DNA of 7,955 nt, taken from NCBI GenBank assembly GCA_015222855.1, contig JADFWA010000095.1, positions 1 to 7,955 on the forward strand, given 5' to 3'. The first letter of the stretch is position 1, and every line of letters begins with the position of its first letter. Shown one piece after another: positions 1-6,174 of the stretch. The notes under the pieces were generated by a model that did not search any database, was not told where the DNA came from, and saw nothing but the letters and a program-made list of their open reading frames with translations. Source of the stretch: Pseudomonadota bacterium (GTDB lineage: Bacteria > Desulfobacterota > Syntrophia > Syntrophales > JADFWA01). The position numbers and the translations under genes were made by a program.

Positions 1-113
1 CCGCAATCTCTGCGTCAGGCTCAGATTTTAATCCTCAAAATACTCAATGTATTCCTGCGGTTAAAATCTTCGCCTTCCTTGATCTTGCAAAAAATTTCTC
101 ATTCTCGGACAGC
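1..113 (-). repeat. MITE-like repeat, partial copy A
   Basis: Read on the minus strand, this segment matches the element at 1796-1968. Bases 25-65 are an exact 41-base inverted match to 1860-1900, and weaker similarity continues from about position 1 to the GTCCGAGAATGAG-like end at 98-110. The copy is cut by the left window edge, so only one end can be inspected. It has no coding capacity. With copy B it brackets the HtrA gene in opposite orientation. The exact match is seen directly; calling it a non-autonomous mobile repeat is inference. Confidence 0.75.
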
Positions 114-211
114 CTCATAGGCATACAGCCAACATGCCATGGTAATTTGTGGACATATGTGTTAGTTGAGCCATAAATGGGTGCATTTTAAAACTATTTT
201 GGAGGATATAG

Positions 212-1705
212 ATGAGTACGAAGGCTGATAATAAAAGCAGAAAAACCTTTCTTACGGTTTTGCTGGTTTTCCTGGCAGGTTTTTTTGTTATTTCCATGGC
301 GGGAGTTGTACGTTTTTCGATTCTATCCAGGAAACCGGTTGTGAGGGATGCTTTTGCCACTTCGGTGGGAGAAAACATAAGGCACCCTGTTTCCTTTGCT
401 GATTTAGCCGAGAGGTTAAAACCTGCCGTGGTTAATATCAGCACTACGAAGGTCATAAAGAGTGGTGGCATGAGGAGATTCAGGTCTCCTTTCGGGGATG
501 AGTTCCCTTTTGATAAGTTTTTCGGGGGGGATGAGTTTTTCAGGAGGTTTTTCGGGGATACCCCGCAGAGGGAATTCAAGCAGAAAAGTCTCGGGTCCGG
601 TTTTATAATCAGCAAGGATGGTTACATATTTACCAACAATCATGTTGTCGAGAAGGCTGACAAGATAAAGGTAAGGCTTTCCGACGGCAAGGAATATGAT
701 GCCAGTGTAGTAGGTAGGGATGCAAAGACGGATATCGCTCTGATAAAGATAGAACCGTCAAACAGCCTGCCTGTCGTTGAGTTTGGTGATTCAGACAAAT
801 TGCGGGTGGGTGACTGGGTTATTGCGATAGGGAACCCCTTCGGTCTTGCGCATACGGTAACCGCCGGCATTGTCAGCGCCAAGGGCCGTGTTATCGGTTC
901 AGGCCCCTATGATAATTTTATTCAGACGGATGCCTCCATAAATCCCGGGAACAGTGGTGGTCCCCTTTTTGATCTGAATGGGAAAGTTGTGGGGATAAAT
1001 ACAGCGATAGTTGCCCGTGGGCAGGGAATAGGTTTTGCCATACCTGTAAATATGGCAAAAGAACTTCTGTCCGATCTTAAAACAAAGGGCAAGGTAGTGC
1101 GAGGCTGGCTTGGTGTTTCGGTGCAGGATATCACGGAAGACATCGCGAAGAGCCTGAATCTGAAAGAAGCAAAAGGCGCTCTGATAAATGATGTATTCGA
1201 AGGGGATCCCGCGGACAAGGCAGGCCTGAAGGCGGGTGATATCGTCATCGGGATTAACGGGAAAAAGATTAAAAACACAAGGGAGGTGTTGAGGATTGTG
1301 GCCTTGCTCCCTGTGGGTAAAAAGATTGAAATAAAGGTCTTGCGTGATGGAAAGGAAAAGGTCTTTCAGATCGAGATAGCGGAGCGGAAAGAGCGAAAAG
1401 AATTGGCCGATGCGGGGAAGATCAAGGAATATTTCGGAATGACGACACAGGAGATTACACCTGAGATTGCTGAACACTTCGGCCTTTCTGATACTAAGGG
1501 GGTCATTGTCAGCCATGTGAAGGCGGGGAGCCCCGCGGACAATGCCGGGATAAAATCGGGGGATATTATCCTTCAGGCAAATAGAGTGAAGGTTTCTTCT
1601 ATGAAAGATTATCTGAGGGGGATTTCAAGAAAAGGCGCGAAGGATAGCTGCCTGCTTTTGGTAAAGAGGGGGAAGGTGTCCTTCTTCGTCGTTATTCGCA
1701 AGTAA
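212..1705 (+). CDS. htrA: HtrA/DegP-family periplasmic serine endoprotease (Do)
   Basis: Complete 497-residue Do-type protease, the usual length for a family member with one trypsin-like domain and two PDZ domains. An N-terminal hydrophobic stretch (about residues 12-37) is a signal peptide or uncleaved membrane anchor, placing the enzyme in the periplasm. A Phe/Gly/Arg-rich stretch at 88-122 matches the long LA loop of DegP. The catalytic triad is visible as His144 (TNNHVV), Asp174 (KTDIAL) and Ser248 (GNSGGP). PDZ1 spans about 295-390 and PDZ2 about 402-497, each with a recognisable carboxylate-binding segment (RGWLGV, EYFGM) and a GDII/GDIV strand. The family degrades and chaperones misfolded envelope proteins. 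The ATG is preceded by GGAGG at 201-205 with six bases between. No partner gene is adjacent, so it is probably monocistronic. Its TAA stop lies inside a short repeat motif (1702-1715). Confidence 0.96.
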   Translation: MSTKADNKSRKTFLTVLLVFLAGFFVISMAGVVRFSILSRKPVVRDAFATSVGENIRHPVSFADLAERLKPAVVNISTTKVIKSGGMRRFRSPFGDEFPFDKFFGGDEFFRRFFGDTPQREFKQKSLGSGFIISKDGYIFTNNHVVEKADKIKVRLSDGKEYDASVVGRDAKTDIALIKIEPSNSLPVVEFGDSDKLRVGDWVIAIGNPFGLAHTVTAGIVSAKGRVIGSGPYDNFIQTDASINPGNSGGPLFDLNGKVVGINTAIVARGQGIGFAIPVNMAKELLSDLKTKGKVVRGWLGVSVQDITEDIAKSLNLKEAKGALINDVFEGDPADKAGLKAGDIVIGINGKKIKNTREVLRIVALLPVGKKIEIKVLRDGKEKVFQIEIAERKERKELADAGKIKEYFGMTTQEITPEIAEHFGLSDTKGVIVSHVKAGSPADNAGIKSGDIILQANRVKVSSMKDYLRGISRKGAKDSCLLLVKRGKVSFFVVIRK

Positions 1706-1715
1706 CTATTCAGGT
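1702..1715 (+). repeat. stop-proximal repeat motif GTAACTATTCAGGT
   Basis: This motif contains the HtrA stop codon (TAA 1703-1705). It differs by one base from the two exact copies of GTAACTACTCAGGT at 6038-6051 (+) and 6207-6220 (-), which lie just after the stop codons of the php and kamA-like genes. Here it is followed within three bases by a strong hairpin. No matching right-hand inverted copy is found before 1800. Confidence 0.6.
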
Positions 1716-1717
1716 AT

Positions 1718-1745
1718 GTACGGGCGTATAGCAATACGCCCGTAC
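1718..1745. repeat. REP-like hairpin, 12-bp perfect stem
   Basis: Arms GTACGGGCGTAT and ATACGCCCGTAC pair perfectly around the loop AGCA. The core GGGCGTAT...ATACGCCC recurs in the palindrome at 6147-6174, so this is a dispersed repeat family rather than a chance stem. It follows the HtrA stop by 12 bases and could stabilise the 3' end of the message. No T-run follows it, so it is not a typical intrinsic terminator. Confidence 0.75.
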
Positions 1746-1795
1746 CAAAGGCACAAAGGCTCAGAGGAAGAAAAGCAGAACAGTTTCATTCATTT

Positions 1796-1968
1796 TATTG
1801 GTTAACTAGAGTCCGTCCAGAAATGAGGATTTTTGTTCAAGTTCAAGAAAGGCGAAAACTTTAACCGCAGGAATACATTGAGTATTTTGAGGATTAAAAT
1901 TTAAGACTGACGCAGAAATTGGGCAAAAAGACCATTTCTGGATGGATTCTAACTAATGTGAACCAATA
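1796..1968 (+). mobile_element. MITE-like element, copy B, with terminal inverted repeats
   Basis: Non-coding element of about 170 bases. The left end has TATTGGTT (1796-1803) and GTCCGTCCAGAAATG (1811-1825). The right end has CATTTCTGGATGGATT (1933-1948) and AACCAATA (1961-1968), which are inverted counterparts. The inverted similarity extends inward for about 40 bases with some mismatches. The interior holds the 41 bases (1860-1900) shared exactly, in inverted orientation, with 25-65. Such a structure without a transposase fits a MITE mobilised in trans. No clear target-site duplication was identified, so the exact borders are uncertain. Confidence 0.65.
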
Positions 1969-1970
1969 GG

Positions 1971-2008
1971 ACAGTTAGTAGCGCAGGGCTTTAGCCCTGC
2001 TACTCTGT
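1971..2008. repeat. hairpin repeat with GCAGGGCT / AGCCCTGC stem
   Basis: A perfect 8-bp stem (1983-1990 with 1993-2000) closes on a TT loop. It extends outward through GTA/TAC and ACAG/CTGT with small bulges. The palindrome lies 28-65 bases upstream of the glycosylase start and directly after the MITE-like element. It has no U-tract. It resembles short palindromes that recur in many bacterial genomes; a role as a transcription boundary or REP-like element is only an inference. Confidence 0.6.
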
Positions 2009-2035
2009 GCCGTTGGAACTCAAGTTATCGACTTT

Positions 2036-2707
2036 ATGAAAACAGATAAATATCTGCTGACTATTTATAATGCCTTGGACGGATATTTCGGAGACCTGCA
2101 CTGGTGGCCCGGCGAGACGCCATTTGAGGTGGTTGTCGGTGCGATACTCACCCAGAACACAAGTTGGAATAATGTAAAAGTTGCCGTAGAAAACCTGAAA
2201 TCAAGGGAATTTCTTGACCCTGAAAAGCTTTTTGAGATTGAAGATAATATCCTGGCGGAGTTGATAAGACCTTCCGGGTATTATAATGTTAAGACCAGAA
2301 GATTGAAGGCTTTTCTCCGGTTTTTGCACCGGGAATATGGGGGAAATCTGGAGGAGATGTTTGAAGAGGACCTCTGGATTCTGAGAGAGAAGTTGCTGGA
2401 CGTCAATGGGATCGGCGAGGAAACGGCGGACAGCATACTCCTCTATGCGGGGAATAAACCGATATTTGTGGTTGATCTGTACACGCGCAGGATTTTGCAG
2501 AGGCATAATATTATTGATGGCAGCCCGGACTATGGGGAGATTCAGAAACTCTTTATGACCAACCTTCCCGCGAGCGTTCGGTTATTCAATCAGTATCACG
2601 CGCTGCTCGTAAACACCGGCAAGCATTTCTGCAGGAAAACCCCCCGGTGTGAGGGATGCCCTCTTGAAAATATGGAATCGATGCTTTTGGCACTTGAGTC
2701 AAGGTAG
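2036..2707 (+). CDS. endonuclease III-fold DNA glycosylase, MagIII (3-methyladenine)-like
   Basis: Complete 223-residue HhH-GPD protein of the endonuclease III superfamily, a base-excision-repair enzyme removing damaged bases. The helix-hairpin-helix lies near 121-131 (VNGIGEETA) and the conserved catalytic aspartate is Asp147 (FVVDLY). The lysine that makes endonuclease III a bifunctional lyase is Glu129 here, so a monofunctional glycosylase is expected. Trp23-Trp24-Pro25 near the N-terminus matches the WWP base pocket known in Helicobacter MagIII, which removes 3-methyladenine. The C-terminal Fe-S motif is incomplete: Cys199, Cys205 and Cys208 are present, spaced X5 and X2, but no fourth cysteine follows. 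The ATG at 2036 lacks a clear ribosome binding site; no better in-frame start was found. Substrate is inferred; a generic endonuclease III-like annotation is the fallback. Confidence 0.85.
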   Translation: MKTDKYLLTIYNALDGYFGDLHWWPGETPFEVVVGAILTQNTSWNNVKVAVENLKSREFLDPEKLFEIEDNILAELIRPSGYYNVKTRRLKAFLRFLHREYGGNLEEMFEEDLWILREKLLDVNGIGEETADSILLYAGNKPIFVVDLYTRRILQRHNIIDGSPDYGEIQKLFMTNLPASVRLFNQYHALLVNTGKHFCRKTPRCEGCPLENMESMLLALESR

Positions 2708-2750
2708 ATTCTAATTTACTAAAATTGGAGGGATTTGCAGACGTTTAATT

Positions 2751-2782
2751 CCGAAATCCGAATTTCGTACTTCGGATTTCCG
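2751..2782. repeat. imperfect hairpin upstream of sufC-like gene
   Basis: Arms CCGAAATCCGAA (2751-2762) and TTCGGATTTCCG (2771-2782) pair at 11 of 12 positions around an eight-base loop. It lies in the 126-base gap between the glycosylase and sufC-like genes, about 50 bases before the sufC start. No U-tract follows. It may be an intergenic repeat or a weak mRNA-end structure; I see no protein-binding signature. Confidence 0.5.
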
Positions 2783-2833
2783 ATTTATCCGGATTAGAGA
2801 ATTGGTACTTGATAAGTTACATGGAGGTTTGAG

Positions 2834-3559
2834 ATGTTGCTGGAGATAAAAGATTTAAGTGTTGAGGTGGAGGGCAAAGAGGTACTCCATAATATCAATC
2901 TTGAGATTGATCATGGTGAAACCCATATCCTTTTTGGGAAAAATGGTTCAGGAAAGACCTCCCTCTTGATGGCGATCATGGGAATTTCCGGATACAAAAT
3001 CACGAAAGGGAGTATATTTTTCAAAGGGGTTGACATAACCCACCTTCCGATTAATGAAAGGGCCAAAATGGGGATCGGCATGTCTTTTCAGAGACCCCCT
3101 ACCATCTCCGGGGTGAAGACGAGAGATCTTATTGAGAAAATTAATAATAATGGCAAATCCACGGAAGATATAGCGGAGAGCCTGGATGTTGCAGAGTTTC
3201 TGGACAGGGATATAAACCTCGGGTTTTCAGGGGGCGAGATAAAAAAATCTGAACTTCTCCAGCTCGTGGCCCAGAATTCGGATTTGATTTTGCTTGACGA
3301 ACCGGAATCGGGTGTAGATTTGGAGAATATCAAGGTAATCGGAAATGTAATAAAGAACCTTCTTCAGAAACATCTTCGACGGCAAAGAGTCAGGGCAGGG
3401 TTGGTCATTACACATACCGGCCTCATACTCAATTATCTTGAGGCGGACAGGGGACACATGTTGCTTGATGGAGGAATAAGGTGTGAGGGCAATCCCCGGG
3501 AGATGTTTGAGGCGATCCGAAATTTTGGCTATGAGGAGTGTGCAAGGTGTCAGAGATAA
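2834..3559 (+). CDS. sufC: SufC-like ATPase of a minimal SufBC Fe-S assembly system
   Basis: Complete 241-residue ABC-type ATPase without membrane segments. Walker A is at 35-42 (GKNGSGKT), the Q-loop glutamine at 86 (SFQRPP), the signature at 131-135 (FSGGE), Walker B with Asp155-Glu156 (LILLDEP), the D-loop at 159-162 (SGVD) and the switch histidine at 194. FSGGE followed by KKSELLQL, and the NYL after the H-loop, are SufC hallmarks rather than those of a transporter ATPase. SufC binds SufB/SufD and drives their conformational change during Fe-S cluster assembly in the cytoplasm. The ATG follows GGAGG (2823-2827) with six bases between. The coding region overlaps the next gene. A C-terminal Cys236-x-x-Cys239 pair lies three and six residues from the end, which I do not recall in E. 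coli SufC. Older annotation may call it a generic ABC transporter protein. Confidence 0.9.
   Translation: MLLEIKDLSVEVEGKEVLHNINLEIDHGETHILFGKNGSGKTSLLMAIMGISGYKITKGSIFFKGVDITHLPINERAKMGIGMSFQRPPTISGVKTRDLIEKINNNGKSTEDIAESLDVAEFLDRDINLGFSGGEIKKSELLQLVAQNSDLILLDEPESGVDLENIKVIGNVIKNLLQKHLRRQRVRAGLVITHTGLILNYLEADRGHMLLDGGIRCEGNPREMFEAIRNFGYEECARCQR
3533..3538 (+). promoter_or_regulatory. ribosome binding site GAGGAG deciding the sufB-like start
   Basis: GAGGAG lies inside the 3' end of the sufC-like gene, eight bases before the GTG at 3547. Another in-frame GTG at 3538 overlaps this site and would have no upstream Shine-Dalgarno at proper spacing. The site therefore favours 3547 as the start. 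The two genes overlap by 13 bases, which suggests translational coupling. Confidence 0.7.
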
Positions 3560-4767
3560 AGGAAAAAGCGGAAGCCGCAGCCGCGGCAGACAAAAAGGCG
3601 CTATATGGAACTGATATTGATTTGTCCGGCTTTAAGAGAGATGCCCCAGTTCATGACTATGATCCCGAAATGTCAGGCTTTTCCGAAGAGGAACGGAAAA
3701 ACTTTGCAGAGGTGGGGATAGTAACTTCAGGAGAAGAAAGGTCGGGGAGTTTTTTATTGATGGACCATTCACCGGTTCACTGCTCTATAAGTCAGGAAGG
3801 CGTTGAGCTGCTCTCCATGGCCGATGCCCTTGAGAGATATGACGGCCTTAAGGATTACTGGTGGAAGGCGGTTGATGTGGAAACGGATAAATATACCGCC
3901 CGGGCTGAGATGGACTTTAACAATGGTTATTTCGTCAGGGTGAAGGCGGGGGTTAAAGCGACTTTTCCCATCCAGGCATGTCTTTATATAGGTGAAGAGG
4001 GGATTGCCCAGAATGTTCACAACGTGATCATTGCGGAGGAGGGATCGGAGCTTCATCTCATTACGGGATGTACAACAGCCCCCCGTCTTGGGAGAGGACT
4101 GCATATCGGTGTTTCAGAGATTTATATAAAAAAGGGGGCAACGCTCACCTCTACCATGATACATAACTGGGGAGAAGATGTTGAGGTCAGACCGAGAACG
4201 GTTGTTATGGTGGAAGAGGGGGCGACATTCATGTCAAATTACGTCTGTATGAGATCCGTCAAGTCTGTACAAATGTATCCCATTGTCAGGCTGCTGGGGA
4301 AGGATGCGGTGGCGAGGCTGAACACCATCCTGGTTGCGACGAAGGGATCGGAAATGGATGTAGGGGGGAGTGTTTCCCTGGAGGCACCCGGGACAAGGGC
4401 CGAAGTCATATCGAGAACTATTTCAGCCGGGGGGGGTATTATAGCGCGGGGGCGCCTGGTAGGACACAAACCCGGCGTGAAGGCGCATCTTGAGTGCAAC
4501 GGGTTGATGCTTTCCGAAGAAGGGTACATTCGTGCCATTCCTGAGCTTGATGGTAGAGTCGCCGGTGTGGAGATGTCCCATGAAGCGGCGGTGGGAAAGA
4601 TATCCCAGGAGCAGATAGAATATCTTATGGCGCGTGGTTTGGACGAAGAGGCTGCGACAGCCCTTATTGTAAGAGGATTCCTCAACGTTGAGATGGAAGG
4701 GCTTCCCGAAGAACTGCAGAGAGAGATAGACAGGATCATTTCAGAAAGCGAAGAAAGTATTCTTTAA
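3547..4767 (+). CDS. sufB: SufB/SufD-family Fe-S cluster scaffold protein
   Basis: A 406-residue SufB/SufD-family protein (409 if the upstream GTG at 3538 is used). It has the family layout: a helical N-terminal region (about 1-70), a beta-helix core rich in short Gly/Val strands (about 120-320), and a C-terminal helical SufC-binding part ending in the family segment with RGLDEEAATALIVRGF. It should form the scaffold of an Fe-S assembly complex with the overlapping SufC. It is shorter than E. coli SufB (495 residues). Cys317 (LECNGLML) appears to align with the essential SufB cysteine 405, and His345 (MSHEAAVGKI) with the SufD histidine 360 region. If so, one protein carries both functional residues and a SufB homodimer could replace SufB-SufD. 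That alignment is from memory. The window holds no cysteine desulfurase or SufE/SufU, so the sulfur source is unknown. Confidence 0.88.
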   Translation: MSEIKEKAEAAAAADKKALYGTDIDLSGFKRDAPVHDYDPEMSGFSEEERKNFAEVGIVTSGEERSGSFLLMDHSPVHCSISQEGVELLSMADALERYDGLKDYWWKAVDVETDKYTARAEMDFNNGYFVRVKAGVKATFPIQACLYIGEEGIAQNVHNVIIAEEGSELHLITGCTTAPRLGRGLHIGVSEIYIKKGATLTSTMIHNWGEDVEVRPRTVVMVEEGATFMSNYVCMRSVKSVQMYPIVRLLGKDAVARLNTILVATKGSEMDVGGSVSLEAPGTRAEVISRTISAGGGIIARGRLVGHKPGVKAHLECNGLMLSEEGYIRAIPELDGRVAGVEMSHEAAVGKISQEQIEYLMARGLDEEAATALIVRGFLNVEMEGLPEELQREIDRIISESEESIL

Positions 4768-4975
4768 GGGATCAATTAAAATATCAAAATGAAAAATGCA
4801 AAAGTAAAATGAATGGTGCCAAGTGTGGACGTTCTGCTGCGATTTGAGCTGTTGCCGAAAAAGCCTTGATTCGCTCTCGGAATTCTATACATTTTGTGAT
4901 GGCTCCGCAAAGTTCTCACATAATCACCTCAACTCAATAGCCCTATCCCCACATTTTTAAAGGTCTCATTTAATT
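4768..4975. other. 208-base intergenic gap before the PHP gene
   Basis: The first 45 bases or so are A-rich with repeated AAAATG-like words (AAAATGAAAAATGCAAAAG), which looks like low-complexity repeat sequence. The rest has no strong hairpin, no T-run terminator after the sufB-like stop, and no convincing promoter with correct spacing. A weak AAAGG (4959-4963) lies twelve bases before the PHP start. The gap suggests that php is transcribed separately from sufCB, but no signal proves it. Confidence 0.35.
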
Positions 4976-6034
4976 ATGCCAAGATTATATGACTATACGG
5001 GTGTCATCCATTTCCATTCGGAATATTCCCATGATGGACGTACTCCCCTGGTTGAGATTATACAGGCGGCAGGGGAAAACAGTATAGATTTTCTGATGCT
5101 TACCGATCATTCCACCCTTGAAGCGAAAAGGGCTGGTTTTGAGGGGTGGCATGGAGATGTTCTGCTCATTGTGGGAGAGGAGATTGACCCACGCTTTAAT
5201 CATTATCTCATCTTCGGTATCGATGAACCGATAGTTGTTAACGAAGACGAGGAACTGGACCCACAGCTATATGTAGATGAGGTCAGAGAAAAAGGGGGGA
5301 TCGGCTTTATCAGCCATCCGGATCACCAGGGGACGGAAATGTTTCACGTGAAACATTATCCCTGGTTGGACTGGACGGTTTCCGGTTATACGGGAATGGG
5401 AATATGGGACTTTATGACTGACTGGCAGTCCTCTCTGAAGGGATATGTGGGGGCATTGCTCAGTTACCTCTTTCCCGCCTACGTCCTTAAAGGGCCGAAA
5501 AAGGTCACTTTAGGCCGGTGGGACAATCTTAACCAGAGTTCGAAGGTTGTGGGTATCGGGGAGCTTGATAATCATGATACTGTGAGAAAAGTATTTGGCT
5601 TGAGTCTTTCAATTTTCCCGTTCCGGAAGGCCTTCAGGTTTGTCCGGACCCATCTTTTGACAGAGATGCCTCTGGTAAAAGATGACAGGGAAGATCAGGA
5701 AACGCTTTTGGCTGCCCTCAAGAGTGGACGCGCGTATATGGCCCTGGAATATTTCAGAGAGGCGAAGGGGTTTTCGTTTATTATTGCGGATGGCAGCAGC
5801 GAGTCTACTATGGGAGACGAGTTCCTTCTGGATAGGCAGGCTGTGATTAAGGTTGAGATTCCTGAAAGGGGTAAAATTCGCGTCATCAGGGATGGTGAAC
5901 TCTTTCGGGAAGTGGTGGGAAGGGAAGTGGAATACGAGATAGAAAGAAAAGGAATTTACCGGATTGAAGTATATCTCAAAATCCTGGAGAAATACCGGCC
6001 CTGGATATTCTCCAATCCGGTTTATGTTAGATAA
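4976..6034 (+). CDS. PHP-domain metal-dependent phosphoesterase
   Basis: Complete 352-residue protein of the PHP (polymerase and histidinol phosphatase) superfamily, hydrolases with a multi-metal site. Candidate ligands appear in the family order: His12-x-His14, Asp20, His45 (LTDHS), Glu68/Glu69 (GEEID), His76, His114 (SHPDH), then Asp198 and His200 (GELDNHD). A C-terminal beta-sandwich-like region (about 264-352) ends in RPWIFSNPVYVR, a tail I recognise from standalone bacterial PHP proteins. There is no signal peptide, so it is probably cytoplasmic. The substrate cannot be told from sequence; phosphoesters of small molecules or nucleotides are typical. The start has only a weak upstream AAAGG. 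Codons 122-127 (Met-Phe-His-Val-Lys-His) are formed exactly by a parS-like palindrome, so part of this gene may be under selection as DNA as well as protein. Confidence 0.88.
   Translation: MPRLYDYTGVIHFHSEYSHDGRTPLVEIIQAAGENSIDFLMLTDHSTLEAKRAGFEGWHGDVLLIVGEEIDPRFNHYLIFGIDEPIVVNEDEELDPQLYVDEVREKGGIGFISHPDHQGTEMFHVKHYPWLDWTVSGYTGMGIWDFMTDWQSSLKGYVGALLSYLFPAYVLKGPKKVTLGRWDNLNQSSKVVGIGELDNHDTVRKVFGLSLSIFPFRKAFRFVRTHLLTEMPLVKDDREDQETLLAALKSGRAYMALEYFREAKGFSFIIADGSSESTMGDEFLLDRQAVIKVEIPERGKIRVIRDGELFREVVGREVEYEIERKGIYRIEVYLKILEKYRPWIFSNPVYVR
5339..5356. promoter_or_regulatory. parS-like ParB binding site (centromere)
   Basis: The 18 bases ATGTTTCACGTGAAACAT form a perfect palindrome, and the inner 16 bases (5340-5355) match the broadly conserved chromosomal parS sequence TGTTNCACGTGAAACA with no mismatch. 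ParB/Spo0J loads here and spreads to organise origin segregation and recruit SMC. The site is inside the PHP coding region, in frame, as parS sites often are. It implies that the window comes from a chromosome, probably near oriC. ParA and ParB genes are not in the window. Confidence 0.85.
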
Positions 6035-6063
6035 CATGTAACTACTCAGGTCTGATATTTTTT

Positions 6064-6090
6064 ACCGCAGAGGTCGCAGAGAACGCAAAG
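6064..6090 (+). repeat. three degenerate 9-bp tandem units (NNCGCAGAG)
   Basis: ACCGCAGAG, GTCGCAGAG and AACGCAAAG follow each other directly. The word CCGCAGAG...CGCAGAG is a common intergenic repeat phrase in several bacterial groups. It lies inside the larger element between the convergent genes. Function unknown. Confidence 0.5.
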
Positions 6091-6146
6091 AATAAAAAAA
6101 TGTCTGGTAACTACCCAGCTATTTAGGTTGAAGACCGAAGGCTGAA

Positions 6147-6174
6147 GTAGGGGCGTATTGCAATACGCCCCTAC
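6147..6174. repeat. 28-bp perfect palindrome, REP-like core
   Basis: GTAGGGGCGTATTG is followed immediately by its exact reverse complement, giving 14-bp arms with no spacer. It shares GGGCGTAT/ATACGCCC with the hairpin at 1718-1745, which is also downstream of a stop codon. It lies between two convergent genes and, as RNA, would fold from either strand, so it could act as a bidirectional 3'-end block. There is no flanking T-run. Confidence 0.75.

Larger units (their letters stand above)
1706..2035. other. 330-base gene-free gap filled with repeats
   Basis: Between the HtrA and glycosylase genes lie, in order: the tail of the stop-proximal motif, a 12-bp-stem hairpin (1718-1745), about 50 bases with nothing recognised (1746-1795), a MITE-like element (1796-1968), and a second hairpin (1971-2008). 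The last 27 bases before the next ATG show no clear Shine-Dalgarno sequence and no convincing promoter. I see no small gene or RNA gene here. Confidence 0.7.

Noticed and set aside
166..194. Possible sigma70 promoter TTGAGC - 17 bases - TAAAAC before htrA
   Set aside because: Both boxes match the consensus poorly, and the transcript would start at the ribosome binding site itself (201-205), leaving no leader.
899..1516. 205-codon open frame on the minus strand inside htrA
   Set aside because: It lies wholly opposite a confidently identified protease domain, has no ribosome binding site or recognisable domain, and reads as a shadow of the plus-strand codon pattern. The same applies to 4239-4739 opposite the sufB-like gene and 5609-6037 opposite php.
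1718..1745. Hairpin after htrA as an intrinsic terminator
   Set aside because: The stem is strong but is followed by CAAAGGCACAAAG rather than a T-run, and a related core recurs at 6147-6174, so a repeat is the better call.
4943..4953. CTATCCCCACA as a DnaA box, tempting because of the parS site nearby
   Set aside because: It has an extra C relative to TTATNCACA, and no cluster of similar boxes or AT-rich unwinding region accompanies it. It does not support an origin in this window.
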